NCBI GenBank assembly: GCA_026075535.2
Contig: AP026543.1
Coordinates: 6,200,001 to 6,264,000 of the forward strand
Length of the DNA stretch: 64,000 nt
Direction of reading: 5' to 3'
From: Tricholoma matsutake
Lineage: Eukaryota > Basidiomycota > Agaricomycetes > Agaricales > Tricholomataceae
Shown: piece after piece, positions 34,754-46,757 of the stretch
Position numbering within the stretch: the first letter of the stretch is position 1
How the letters are laid out: the number at the start of each line of letters is the position of its first letter
Position numbers and translations under genes: made by a program
Notes under the pieces: model-generated
What the model was told of the DNA's origin: nothing
Databases searched by the model: none
What the model saw: only the letters and a program-made list of their open reading frames with translations

Positions 34754-34833
34754 GTGCGCCCCCAATTCCTGTATTATGTAGCATAATTTTAACTTCGGAT
34801 TTCCCTTTGCTAGAGGCTTAGGTTGCCCTTATA
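34754..34833 (+). repeat. Outer chromovirus 5' LTR, second piece (LTR positions 347-426)
   Basis: Begins with GTGCG, the duplicated target of the inner insertion, and continues CCCCCAATTCC...GTAGCATA...CCTTATA. Its variants match the outer 3' LTR rather than the inner LTRs. Confidence 0.8.
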
Positions 34834-34999
34834 GTAGAAAACTCTCCCCTAAGGCCCGAAAATCGCGAACGCGCTGCCCAAGATAGGCAGGTACGGACTG
34901 GACGACACTTCCCAAAGCTCCACAGAGTCCCTACACACCATTCCAGATACTCTTGCCTTTATTACGCTGCCATTTTCGCCAAACGCACTCCCTAGTGAC

Positions 35000-36118
35000 A
35001 TGGATGCATCAGAACGCTTCGACGCGCTTGAAAGCGACGTTTCCGGAATGCGCGCGCAAATCGACTCACTTAAATCTACGATTGAAAACTTTGTTAGGAC
35101 CCTCCAGGCTAACCCTACGACCAATAGTTCCCCCTTTACAACTCCAAGCGCACCCAACAACGACGTTTTGCCAAACGCGTCCACTAAGGAACGTGCCCAG
35201 ATCAAACCGTCCCCCCCCGCCAAATTTAATGGTGCACGTGCGCAGGGACATGCATTCCTTAATTCCTGTGAGTTATACATTAGTCTCCAGTCGCATCAAT
35301 TCATCGATGAGGCTGCAAAAATTTATTGGGCCTTCACATACATGAAATCTGAACGCGCCTATCTCTATGTGGACCGTATCCTACGTCAAACTAAGGAACT
35401 CGGTTCTCTACCTTTCTCCACTTGGGGTGACTTTCGAGCTGAGTTCATACGCCACTTCTGCCCCCTCAATGAATGCCACTGAGCAGTGACACGACTTGAG
35501 TCATCCGCTTACCACCAGGGATGTCGATCCGTGGACGACTATATCGATGAGTTCAAGGATTTGGTGGACATGGCAGGATATGGGAGTGGGTTACCAGTGG
35601 TGGTGAAGTTCCGACGGGGGCTCAACTGAGAAATTCAGGACCAGATTGCACAGATGTTGGAAGGGCGCCCAGCAGACGATGATATCCTTGCTTGGTATGA
35701 AGCTGCTTCACTCTGTGACGAGAACCGACTCACAAATGCGGCATTTAATGCTGCATTCCATGCTCCAACTACCACTCATACACCCTACACCTTCAATCGA
35801 AGCCCTCCCCGCCCTAACCCCATTCCTGTTCGTCAAACTCCCACACCAGCCGTCAATGTCCCGGTACCAATGGATGTTGATGCAGCCCGCAGCCGTGCAC
35901 GTAAGTTGGATCTCTGCTACCGTTGTGGGGAACCTGGACACAGGGCTGGAGCGTGTCCCCATCATCAGGATATCCGCATGCTCACCCCCGAGGGACGAGA
36001 TGAACTCCTGCAAGATTTGTTGGCGCTTGTAGATGTTGAGGAAGCGAAGGATCAAGTTGCAGAGGAGGTTAAGCTGGAAGTTGTAGAGGAGCAGGATTTT
36101 CCTATTCGCAGCGAGTGA
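35000..36118 (+). pseudogene. gag: Chromovirus gag, outer copy, with two TGA stops
   Basis: Same frame and length as the inner gag. TGA at 35,480-35,482 and 35,627-35,629 stand where the inner copy has CGA (in CACCGAGCAG and AACCGAGAAA). Other differences are mostly CG to TG or CA. The zinc knuckle region is still readable. Confidence 0.85.
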
Positions 36119-39100
36119 ATTGTACGCCCTCACTGCCTGTCCATAACCGCTTTGAAGTCTTGTCAGTTGAATCCCTGGAGAATGAATCCATTTCTGTGAC
36201 TGCTCCCCTCTCTGACCCTTCGAAGTTGGCTAAAGATGTACCTGCTCTCCCCATCTCTCCTTCTACTCCACGTCCCAAAATTAAATCATGGGAGCGTAAA
36301 CTACCACGCAAGTATATTGTGGCATCCACTCCCTCTGCACATTCCTTAAACCTAGCCATCGAACTGCAGACGACCGACACTGGACAGATACTCGGTGTTT
36401 CTGCACTCCTGGACTCTGGTGCGACTGGTCTCTTCATCGATTCCCATCTGGTACAACAACATCGTCTAAATACTCGTTCACTCTCACGTCCGATACCTGT
36501 ATATAATGTGGATGGATCCCCAAATGAAGCTGGTGCCATCCGAGAGGTTGCAGACCTGGTTCTCCGTTACAAAGATCATAGTGAGCATGCCCTTTTTGCT
36601 GTCACTCAATTAGGAAAGCAAAAGGCAATTTTGGGATATCCATGGCTTCGAGACCATAACCCAGAGGTCGACTGGCGCACCGGGGAGGTTACCATGAGCC
36701 GATGTCCATCCCGCTGTCGGACGTGTTTCACAGAAGCCAGGCAAGAACGTCGTGGACAGAAGGCGGCAATACGACGAACTCAGAAGTGTCGTGCTGGACC
36801 CCTGCCTATACCTGAAGTGGAATTGGAAGGGGTTCCTGATCTAATGCCAGACTCGGATGATGATGATGAGGACCCAGAGGAAGTGGAGGAGGGTGATCGG
36901 ATCTTCTACACTGCGATTCGCTCATCACATGAGGTGTGTGCCACATCGAACATATCCCAACGCCTCGCCGAGGCCTTCCACAAAAACAACGCTGCTAAAT
37001 CCTCTACTAACTCCTTACTCCCTCATCTCCATGAGTTTGAAGACGTGTTCTCCAAGGAGTCATTCGACTCTCTTCCTGCGTGTAAGCCATGGGATCACGT
37101 GATCGAACTCACCCCCGGCGCAACCCCTTCATCCTGCAAGGTCTATCCTCTCTCTCCAGAAGAACAACGGCAGCTTGACCAGTTCATCGACGAGCACCTG
37201 GCCTCTGGACGTATTCGACCATCGAAGTCACCCATGGCCTCTCCCTTTTTCTTTGTCAAGAAGAAGGATGGCTCACTTTGACCGGTTCAAGACTACAGAA
37301 GGCTCAACAACATCATGGTCAAAAATCGCTACCCACTACCCCTCATCTCCGAACTCGTAAACCAGCTCCGTGGAGCCCGATACTTCACCAAGCTCGATGT
37401 CCGTTGGGGCTATAATAATGTGAGGATAAAGGAGGGAGATGAGTGGAAGGCAGCCTTTCGTACCAACCGTGGTCTTTTTGAATCGCTTGTCATGTTCTTT
37501 GGCCTTACTAATAGCCCTGCCACCTTTCAGACCATGATGAACGACATCTTCCATGACCTCATCCTCGAAGGCGTTGTCTGCATCTATCTCGACGACATCC
37601 TCATCTTCACTCGCATGGTTGAAGAGCACCGTCGCATCACGCGCCTCGTCCTAGAGCGACTTCGACAGTACAAACTCTACCTTTGTCAGGACAAATGCGA
37701 GTTCGAAAGGACCAAGATTGAGTACCTCGGCCTGATTATCTCGGAGGGTCAAGTGGAGATGGATCCCATCAAGGTAAACGGGGTCACAGCTTGGCCGATG
37801 CCCACAAACAAGAAGGAGGTGCAGTCTTTCCTGGGCTTCATCAATTTTTATCGGTGTTTTATCAAGGATTTCTCACATCATGCACGACCGCTGTTCGACT
37901 TGACAGGAAAGGAGGCATGGAGGTGGGATAATGCACAACAGGAGGCGTTCAAAAAGCTTAAGGACATGGTCACTTCCGCTCCGATCCTTACCTTTGCTGA
38001 CGATTCGCATCCTTTTCATGTAGAAGCCGACAGTTCTGACTTTGCGACGGGCGCTGTGTTGTCTCAGCAGTCTCCGGAGGACCAGAAGTGGCATCCTGTT
38101 GCATTCTACTCCAAAAGCCTTAGTGCTGTAGAGAGAAACTACGAGATCCATGACAAGGAGATGTTGGCGATAATGCGTGCGCTTGAGGAGTGGCGACACT
38201 TCCTCAAGGGTGCCCAACACAAGGTGGAAATTTGGACGGATCACAAGAACCTCGAGTACTTCATGACGGCCAAGAAATTGAACCGTCGTCAAGCTCGTTG
38301 GTCCCTGTATCTATCTAGATTCGACTTCTCCTTGCACCACCGTCCAGGTCGCAGCATGGGGAAGACCGATGCCCTATCCCGACGTGCAGACCATGGGGAT
38401 GGCAGCGGTGACAACCAAAACATTGTGCTGTTGCAGCCAGACCTGTTCACCATTCGGGCACTGGAAGGCATCGTACCCCAGGGCAAGGAGCAGGACATCC
38501 TACGTGACATTCGTCGCGCAAACCGTAGCGGTTTACATGAGGATGTTGTTGCCCGAGCTGTTAAAGAACTGAGGAAGGGATTGACCCTTTCCTTACGTGC
38601 GGCAGAGTGGGCTGAAAAGGAGGACTTGTTGTATTTCAGGGATCGCATCTATGTTCCCAATGACCCAGACCTTCGCCGGCGCATCATATCCCAACACCAT
38701 GACTCACAGATTGCTGGCCACCCTGGACGCTGGAAGACCTTGGAGCTCACCTCACGGAACTATTGGTGGCCACAAATGTCACGGCTCATTGGTCAGTATT
38801 GTCGCACTTGTGACCTTTGCTTACGCACCAAGGTCCCTCGTCGCAAGCCTATTGGTGAGCTACACCCTCTTCCTGTTCCAGAGAGTCGTTGGGATGTCAT
38901 CAGCATTGACTTTGTGGTGGAATTGCCAGAGTCAAACGGGTTTGATGCAGTGATGTGCACAGTTGATTCAGTGGGAAAACGCGCTCACTTCATTCCCACT
39001 CACACCACTGTCAGTGCCTTAGGTGCCGCTCGACTCTACCTCCACCACGTGTGGAAATTACATGGACTTCCTGGTGCCTTCCTCTCGGATTGTGGCCCTC

Positions 39101-40017
39101 AGTTCATGGCAGAGTTCACTCGTGAGCTGTACCGACTCCTGGGGATCAAACTCCTTGCTTCAACTGCTTATCACCCACAAACTGATGGCCAGATGGAGCG
39201 AGTCAACCAGGAACTGGAGCAGTACATCCGCCTCTTTGTCAATGAATGCCAGGACGATTGGGATGATCTCCTTCCTTTGGCCGAGTTCGGGTACAACAAC
39301 CATGTCCATGCTTCCACTCAACAGACCCCTTTCCTCTTAGACACTGGACGACATCCACACATGGGATTTGAACCTCGCCAAACTCCCTCACACATCGAGA
39401 CAGTGAATGAGTTCACAGAACACATGAGGGATAGCTTGGAGGAGGCAAGGGCAGCCTTAGCAAAGGCGAAGGATGACATGGCGCGATTTTACAACCAACG
39501 CCACTCCCCAACCCCTCAGTACAAGGTTGGTGATCGAGTTTATCTTGACTCCAGTGACATCTCCACTACATGTCCATCCAAGAAACTCGCTCATCGCTTC
39601 TTGGGACCTTTCCCCATTGTCAAGTGCGTTGGAACACATGCCTATCGTCTACGCCTCCCAGCCTCCATGTCCAGACTCCATCCCGTCTTCCATGTCGTCA
39701 AATTGCTTCCAGCTCCCCCAGATCCGTTCCCGGGACGCCATTCACACCCACCACCACCACCTACAGTGATCGAGGGAGAACCCCAATATGAAGTCGAGTC
39801 AATCTTGGACAGCCGTTTGCGTCGAGGAAAACTCCAGTATTTGGTACATTGGAAGGGTTATGGGTATGAGGAGAACTCATGGGTCGAAGAGTCTGACGTA
39901 AATGCCCCTCGGTTAATCAAGGAATTCCACTGACAGCACACTGCTGCACCGCGTCGCATTCAAGTCACGGACTTTGGTCGTATACGATTTCGAATGCATC
40001 GGGGTGATGCATCTTAG
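36115..40017 (+). pseudogene. pol: Chromovirus pol, outer copy, with two TGA stops
   Basis: Aligns with the inner pol without visible indels. TGA at 37,279-37,281 (RT, inner CTTCGACCG) and 39,931-39,933 (after the chromodomain, inner CACCGACGG) replace CGA. Further CpG decay hits functional motifs, e.g. LSDCGPQF for LSDRGPQF and DGQMERVN for DGQTERVN in the integrase. The protein cannot be made in full from this copy. Confidence 0.85.
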
Positions 40018-40028
40018 AGAGGGGGTGA

Positions 40029-40454
40029 TGTAAGGGGACTAGGGGGGTGCCCTGTGTGTTTTTCCTATTTTTTATGTTTGTCCCATATTTTTCCCCACCT
40101 CATTTCCTTCTATTCTTCATTTTCTATGATTTTTCCGGATTTTATTACTAATTTTCCCTTGCTATCATGTTTGTATATGTTGACACTTTTATATTTAGAG
40201 GCGGAGTACCCCTTCCGACACATACCCCTTGGTATGATGTCATTCGGCAGCCTTGATCTGCCTATCTCCGCCTTTTTCTATTTTTAGGTTATATTTGATT
40301 TTTGTCGTCTTCACATATACTGGGCATCAGCAAGGGGATCCTTAGAGTTTTCTCTTCGGATTTCCCTTTGCTAGGTGCGCCCCCAATCCCTGTATTATGT
40401 AGCATAATTTTAACTTCGGATTTCCCTTTGCTAGAGGCTTAGGTTGCCCTTATA
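40029..40454 (+). repeat. Outer chromovirus 3' LTR
   Basis: 426 bp, TGTAAGG...CCTTATA, followed directly by the TGAAT duplication. Carries CpG decay, e.g. CGGCAGCCTTGATCTGCC for CGGCGGCCTTGATCCGCC. Confidence 0.9.
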
Positions 40455-40550
40455 TGAATGCCCTGTTGTCCGCTGAGGGTGTGGTTGCTCAGAGAAGCGC
40501 TGCGGAGTTGCCAGATAAACAATCGGAAGGACTACTCCAGGACCCAGATC
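40455..40550 (-). pseudogene. JmjC-like gene, 96-bp island between two retroelements
   Basis: Host sequence trapped between the outer chromovirus (TSD TGAAT at 40,455-40,459) and the second chromovirus (TSD AGATC at 40,546-40,550). On the minus strand it reads LGPGVVLPIVYLATPQRF then SEQPHPQRTTGHS, in frame with the host segments to its right (...LLPITSEEDL) and left (PVMQQRQLSNLPPDGEDED). This links all three host pieces into one reading frame. Confidence 0.75.
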
Positions 40551-40951
40551 TGTTAGGGTGACACCCACTATCTGCTAGCTAAGACCGTGTGGGTTTTCTC
40601 TACAAGAAGGGGGCAGGATCCACGCTCGTGATGGGGAAATTGATGGTTTTGATGCGAGGGGTTATTAATAGGTAAGTTTGTTGACAAAGGCCTTTCACAC
40701 TGAAAGCGTAGGTGGAATACCTAAGAGAACACAACTGGGGTCCCCTAGGCATATATTTAGGGTTTATATACTATGTTACACATATTGTACATTGTTGTTA
40801 CCGATGCACTCATACATGCACGTACATTTTGATGCGTGCAAAATAAAATTCTCATGCTATCAAAGTGTAGCATCATTTGGCGTCATGTAGCGTAATTCAA
40901 CATAATAAAATAAAATGAAATTTTATTAGATAATGGGGTGGTTTCCTAACA
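40551..40951 (-). repeat. Second chromovirus LTR (3' LTR of the minus-strand element)
   Basis: 401 bp, TGTTAGGGTGACACCC...GGTTTCCTAACA. Confidence 0.9.
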
Positions 40952-41115
40952 TTACCCCCCTTTTATGCCTCGACTTCCAGGTGAGAAAATATTATGTTTG
41001 TCCCCTCTGTGAAATTTTGGTAAGGCCAGAATTTCATCCCCTCATACACCATTCTTGCAATGCGACGTGGAGCATTCAGATTACATTTAAAGAATTGGGC
41101 GATTGCGTTACGTGC

Positions 41116-44100
41116 TCACTTACAATTCTCTTTGGGTTCCCACAAATTATTTTTGTCGGTATAGTTTTTCCACTTTATTAAGAACTCCAATTTGTTCCGT
41201 TGAAGACATGAGTCTAGAATTTCTTCAACTATGTATTCTGGAGCACCTTCTACTATTATCAGAGGTTGCGGAGTAGTTTGTTGGCCAGGAATAGTGGGTG
41301 GGCGGTAAGGGCGTAGGTGGGATACATTAATCTCGGGATCAATCTTGAATGATCGGGGTAATTTTAGCACTACCGCATTAGGCAAGATCACTTTAGAGAT
41401 TGCATATGGGCCAACTTGTTTCTCTGTAAGTTTCCTCGAAGGTCATGGAATATTCAGGTCCTTGGTACTTAGCCATACCAAGTCACCAACTTTGTACTCT
41501 GGAGCATGTGCTCGAGTATGATCCGCGTGTCGCATCATGTCATCACGTGCTTTCTTCAATGCTGCCTCTGCTTCCTCTTGTACCTTTTGCACTTTAGATA
41601 CAAAGTCTTCTACCGACTGTACTTTGACTTCCCTTCTGGGTTCTACTCCCATGTGAGGATGATATCCATAATTCGCAAAAAAGGGTGACATATGAGTAGC
41701 CGAATGGAATTTGTTATTGTGGGAAATTTCGGCAATTGCCAACCATTCGGGCCAGTCAGTTTGTTGGTAGTTGACAAACATATGTAGGTACTGCTCCAAC
41801 TCCTGATTCATTCTCTCTGTCTGCCCATCAGTCTGCGGGTGATATGCCATAGATAATTTAGTTTGAATTCCCAATATGTTGTTTAGTTCTCGCATAAACG
41901 CAGAAGCAAATTGTGGTCCACGATCAGAAATAACGGTATCGGGTAACCCATGTAACCGCCATACCTGATTTAGATAGAGGTGCGCCAAGCCCAATGATGA
42001 GGTTTCTGTAGTAGTAGGAATAATATGGACCTCCTTTGTAAAGCGGTCGCATACTATGAATATTGCATCGTACCCTTGAGCCTCGGGTAATCCGGTAATA
42101 AAATCCACAGATATATCTTGCCACGGCGCTTTAGGTATAGGGTTCGGCATTAATTTTCCTGCAGGTTTCTCTGGAAATTTCTTCCCCCTCATGCACGTAT
42201 CACATCCATCCACATACCCCAACACATACTTCGAAATTTCGGGCCACCAATAATTTCTCATTACTAATTCCAACGTCTTCCATCTTCCTGGGTGTCCGGC
42301 AATCGGCGTATTGTGATGTAACCGGACGATCTCCCTTCGCAAATCCTGATCCTTCGGTACATACACTTTTTCTTGAAACAACACCAACCCTTGTTCCTCA
42401 GCCCATTCATCTCCTTTGATATTACCTTTCTTCTCTCCCTTCAGAGCTTTCACAGCTTCCACTACTTCATCGTCCATTTCCGAACATTGTCTAATTTTAG
42501 ACAACATTTCCGTTTCCGAGCTATCTATTAATAGATGCCCTTGACGCATAGCGCAAATGCGAAAGTATTTGGGTTTGAGTAAGGTAACATTTTTATTGTC
42601 CTCCTCCACCCCCCTTTTATGATCAATACATCTGGATAATGCATCTGCTTTCCTCATTAAGCTTCCCGCTTTGTGGACCAAGTGAAAGTTGAAACGTGAT
42701 AGGAATAGTGCCCAACGTGCTTGCCAGCGATTAAGCTTTTTAGTGGACATGAAGTATTGCAGATTTTGATGATCCGTCCAGATCTCAATCTGATGCGTAC
42801 ATCCCTCCAAATAATGCCTCCACGCCTCCAATGCTCATATTATCCCCAACATCTCTTTGTCATGCACATCATAATTCCTCTCCACATCATTCAACCCTTT
42901 TGACAAGGATGCCATTTGTCATCTTCACACAGCATTGATAATACCGCTCCAGTAGCAAAATCAGATGCATCGGATTCCACTCGCAAAGGGCATGTGAAAT
43001 CTACTGGGGCTAATATTGGTCCCTCCACAAACTTCCTCTTCAGCTCCTCAAACGCTGTCTGCTGCTGCTCTCCCCACCTCCATACTACTCCCTTTCACGT
43101 AAGGTTATGTAAGGGTGCGGCAATTTTAGAAAAATTGTGCACAAAGCAACGATAATAATTTGCGAGTCCCAAGAAGGCTTGAACCTCCTTGACATGGGTG
43201 GGCACAGGCCAATCTGTGATCGCCTGTACCTTGATCGGATCCATTTTGATCCCATCAGGGCCGATCAATAATCCTAGGAACTCAATCTCGCTTGCCCCAA
43301 ACACACACTTCTCTGGTTTCAAAAATAAATCATTCTCCACCAACCTCCATAGCACTTCCTGCACTATCGCCTCATGATTCTCTTCATCCTCCATGAATAT
43401 CAGAATGTCGTCAATAAATATTATTACCATGCCTTTGTCTATTATGTCCTTGAAAATGTTGTTCATCATATTTTGAAAGGTCGGGGGACTATTAGTCATC
43501 CCAAAAAACATGACAAGTGGCTCGAAGGATCCTTGACGCATGGCAAATGCTGCCTTCCACTCATCTCCTTTCTTTATTTGTACATTGTTGTATCCCCATT
43601 GTAAATCCAATTTTGTAAAGACCTTGGCTTTTCCCACCTTGTCAATTATTTCTGAGATCAACAGCAGGGGGTACACATTCTTCACTGTCCACTCATTCAA
43701 ATACCTATAATCTGTACACATCCTCTTCCTTTGGTCTTTCTTTGGCACGAAGAATATTGGTGACGTCTGAGGTGATTTCAAAGGTCGTATGTGTCCTTTG
43801 CGCAATTGCTCCTTCAGGAACGCATCCACTTCTTCTTGTTCCATCGGAGATAACGGATATACCTTTGACTTCTTCGGCACAAACCCTGGCTTCATCTCAA
43901 TTGCATGATCCCATGGCTTCCGCACCGGCATTCGCTCAGACTCCTTCTTCTGAAACACTGACAAATATTCATGATACACTTTTGGCACCCATTCCTCCAC
44001 TGGCTTCTCCACCTTCACAATATTCTTGTCCCATGACTGTCCTCCACAAATTGTTCTAAAGGTTTGCTTCTGCTCTTCTTTCTCGATCATGATCGGAACT

Positions 44101-44778
44101 TCCCCATTTGGCATTTCCTCACCCTCCACTTCCTCCATCGTAACAGAATACTTTCTCAGACGTTCTTTCTCTTTCTTTTTCCTTTTTTCCTTCTTCATCT
44201 TCCTCCCATACACATTACATTCCTTAGGACAATGAGTCATTTGTACTTTCCCAGTTTTCCAATCAATTTCGGGATTATGCTTCCATAACCACAGACATCC
44301 TATTATTAGATTGGTTTTCCCAAGATTGCACACTTCGAATATGGCTCACTCCTGATGCTCCTGATACTTTAGGATCATAGTCACCTCCTCCTTGATAGTT
44401 CCTCCACGATTGACTGTTCCGTCAATATTGTACACCATTATAGGTTGCGCCAGCTTGCATGTGTTAAATACCATTTCTGGTAATTAAGGATCGATTAATA
44501 AATAATCCTGTAGCACCACTATCAAGCAACACTTCCACATCAATAGCTGCATGCATGTCCACTGTCTTCAATCCCACAGTCAAGGTGATTTCTGGTTCTA
44601 TTCGCGCAGAGCGAATAAAGAATTTAGGGGTTTTCGGAAATAGTGCTCGGCAATTTTCTTGGTCATGTGATTTGTAACAGTTGTACTCCTCCTCAATTTC
44701 CTTTTCTGATTTACTCTGGGTTTCCTCGGATACTAATACATTGTAACGATTCTGGGTCACCAATGGGGAAACCTTCAC
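41116..44778 (-). pseudogene. pol: Second chromovirus pol remnants
   Basis: Minus-strand pieces in order: protease VEVLLDSGATGLFINRS (about 44,490); RT with WGYNNVQIKKGDEWKAAF, FFGMTNSPPTFQNMMN and FIDDILIF (a FIDD variant of the catalytic Asp pair); RNase H with ATGAVLS and IWTDHQNLQYF; integrase HHNTPIAGHPGRWKTLE, CDTCMRGK, VISDRGPQFAS, HPQTDGQTERMNQELEQYL; and a chromodomain-like end YIVEEILDSCLQRNKLEFLI. Breaks: TGA at about 44,348, 42,837 and 41,445 where Arg is expected, plus frameshifts near 44,470 and 42,895. It starts at a GTG overlapping the gag stop in the -1 frame, the same layout as the other family. Confidence 0.85.
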
Positions 44779-45869
44779 TGGGACTCTTCCGCAAAATTCT
44801 TCTGCTTGCCTTCCTCTGGCTTCACTTCCTCAATTGTAGCTTCCCTAATCTTTCTTTTCTGCCTACAATTCCTAGAAATGTGTCCTAACTGCCCACAGTT
44901 AAAACATTTAAGTGGGGCTCATCTCTCTGCTTGATCAACCTCCATTGCCTCTGCTGGTGCTGCTGACTCTGTAACTATAGGTGTCACTGCCATGGCTGGT
45001 GGCTGTGCCCTCGGAGCTTGTGCCTGAGGCGCCTTTCCTTTCTCGGACTTTCCTCCTGATGACTTTCCAAATTTACTACTTCCGTACATCAATTTTGACT
45101 CCGCCTGTTCCTGCCGATATTGCCGGTCAAGGCGCATTGCCCAATTATACCACTCATCCAATTTCTCTGGCATAGAAGGTAGTCGGTAGATAGACTTGAA
45201 TAAGGAGGGATTTAATCCTGCTTTCAAAAACTCTACCAATGCGGCTTCTCCCATGTCTGTTTGCGAAGCTTCTGCTTTGAACTGCAAAATAAATTCATCC
45301 GCCATTAGGGAACCTTGGCGCATGGTCTTTAATTTAGCATTGGCTGTCGCCTTTGGATTAGGGTCTCCAAACTGTGCCTCCAATCTCTCCAGAAATTCCT
45401 TGAAGGTTGCAAATGGTTTATTTCCCACAGCAATTTGATTAATAGCCTCATTTCTCCAGAACTGTGCTTTCCCCTGAATGTATGAGAGAGCAAACATAAT
45501 CCTAGACTCGGCTGTATGAAACTCTGGCTTCCTCCCATGGATGTACAATACTATAGAGCTGATGAAGGATTTTGTATTCTCCATGGTACTGTCAAATATT
45601 TGCGGGGGTGTGTACTTAGGTAAGCACACTTTTCCATTTCCGGATTTCTCTGCTGTCTCATCCTCCTGCGATATCCACTCCACCATCTCCACCATCTCAT
45701 CATCTCTTTCTCCTATCATCTCTGGCTGTACTTCCACTTGTCTGGGCTGTGATGCTGCCAATACTGACACTAATTGCAACATTTGCACTGTGAGCGCATC
45801 AATTTTTGCCTCTAATGCTGGTATGGGAACAGGATTAGGACCGGGATTAGAAGTTGAAGGTTCGGACAT
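44775..45869 (-). pseudogene. gag: Second chromovirus gag with one TGA stop
   Basis: ATG at 45,869 (MSEPSTSNPGPNPVPIP). Capsid-like core KYTPPQIFDSTMENTKSF, YIQGKAQFWRNEAI, FLERLEAQFGDPNPK, GLNPSLFKSIYRLPSMP. A TGA at 44,921-44,919 precedes the zinc knuckle CFNCGQLGHISRNC; CGA there would keep the frame to the natural stop at 44,777-44,775. Confidence 0.85.
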
Positions 45870-46356
45870 GATTGTAGAATCTGTGATGAATCACTTCTTC
45901 GACAAATGCAAAATTTTTTCTTTGAGACCTCTCCAAATGTTTATGGGTCACGTGATAAGGTTCGTCGAGGTTCGTCAATCGTTCGTCGTTCGTCAGGCAC
46001 CTATTTTGACACTTTGGATCAATAACCCTTCCAACAGTGCCTGATCTCAGAGATATCGCTGAATTCAGCTTGTAACTAAAATAGTCGTCTGAATAGAGTG
46101 ATGTAAATCATAACTAAACCAGATCCAATCGGTTGTCTGGTTGCAGCTGTCCTAATGACGAGCGCTGCCTCTCAATCACTGGCAGTCACAATGTAAGGCG
46201 AGGCCTGGCGTCGGCTTATGAAAGAAAAGGTAGATTACGTATATACAAGTACTTCCGGCTCATGCCAAAAGAATGAGTAATCGGATGTGGCGTGGTGAAA
46301 CAATGACGTATGCGCAAGTAAGAGAAGGTGCACTGATATGGGCAGTTGTGTTCTTC

Positions 46357-46757
46357 TGTTAGGGCGACACCCACTATCTGCTAGCTAAGACCGTGCGGGT
46401 TCTCTCTACAAGAAGGGGGTGGGATCTGTGCTCGTGATGGGGAAATTGATGGTTTTGATGCGAGGGGTTATTAATAGGTAAGTTTGTTGACAAAGGCCTT
46501 TCACACTGAAAGCATAGGTGGAATACCTAAGAGAACACAACTGGGGTCCCCTAGGCATATATTTAGGGTTTATATACTATGTTACACATATTGTACATTG
46601 TTGTTACTGATGCACTCGTACATGCACGTACATTTTGATGCGTGCGAAATAAAATTCTCATGCTATCAAAGTGTAGCATCATTTGGCATCATGTAGCGTA
46701 ATTCGACATAATAAAATAAAATGAAATTTTATTAGATAATGGGGTGGTTTCCTAACA
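46357..46757 (-). repeat. Second chromovirus LTR (5' LTR of the minus-strand element)
   Basis: 401 bp, TGTTAGGGCGACACCC...GGTTTCCTAACA, followed by AGATC. Confidence 0.9.

Larger units (their letters stand above)
28356..40454 (+). mobile_element. Outer Ty3/gypsy chromovirus with a nested copy in its 5' LTR
   Basis: Outer element: 5' LTR in two pieces (28,356-28,706 and 34,754-34,833), internal region 34,834-40,028 and 3' LTR 40,029-40,454. The two 5' LTR pieces minus the 5-bp overlap add up to 426 bp, the length of the 3' LTR. Ends are TGTAAGG...CCTTATA. Outer LTR pieces share variants with the 3' LTR (GGGACTAGGGGGG, ATGTTTGTCCC, GTAGCATA) that differ from the inner LTR pair. The internal gag-pol is decayed by CGA-to-TGA changes. 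It sits in the JmjC-like gene, flanked by TGAAT. Confidence 0.85.
40551..46757 (-). mobile_element. Second Ty3/gypsy chromovirus family, degenerate
   Basis: 6.2-kb element on the minus strand with 401-bp LTRs at both ends (40,551-40,951 and 46,357-46,757), perfect 7-bp terminal inverted repeats TGTTAGG/CCTAACA, and a 5-bp duplication AGATC on both sides (40,546-40,550 and 46,758-46,762). gag and pol are recognisable but carry several TGA stops and frameshifts. The LTRs differ at about a dozen positions, mostly CpG transitions. Confidence 0.9.

Noticed and set aside
29299..40017. Classical Neurospora-type RIP (CpA-directed)
   Set aside because: The changes seen between copies are mostly at CpG, not CpA, so a CpG-directed or methylation-deamination process fits better.
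28356..40454. Tandem array of two chromoviruses sharing a central LTR, made by LTR-LTR recombination
   Set aside because: The partial first LTR, the 80-bp extra tail after the third LTR and their GTGCG overlap add up to one interrupted LTR; nesting explains all lengths and variants.
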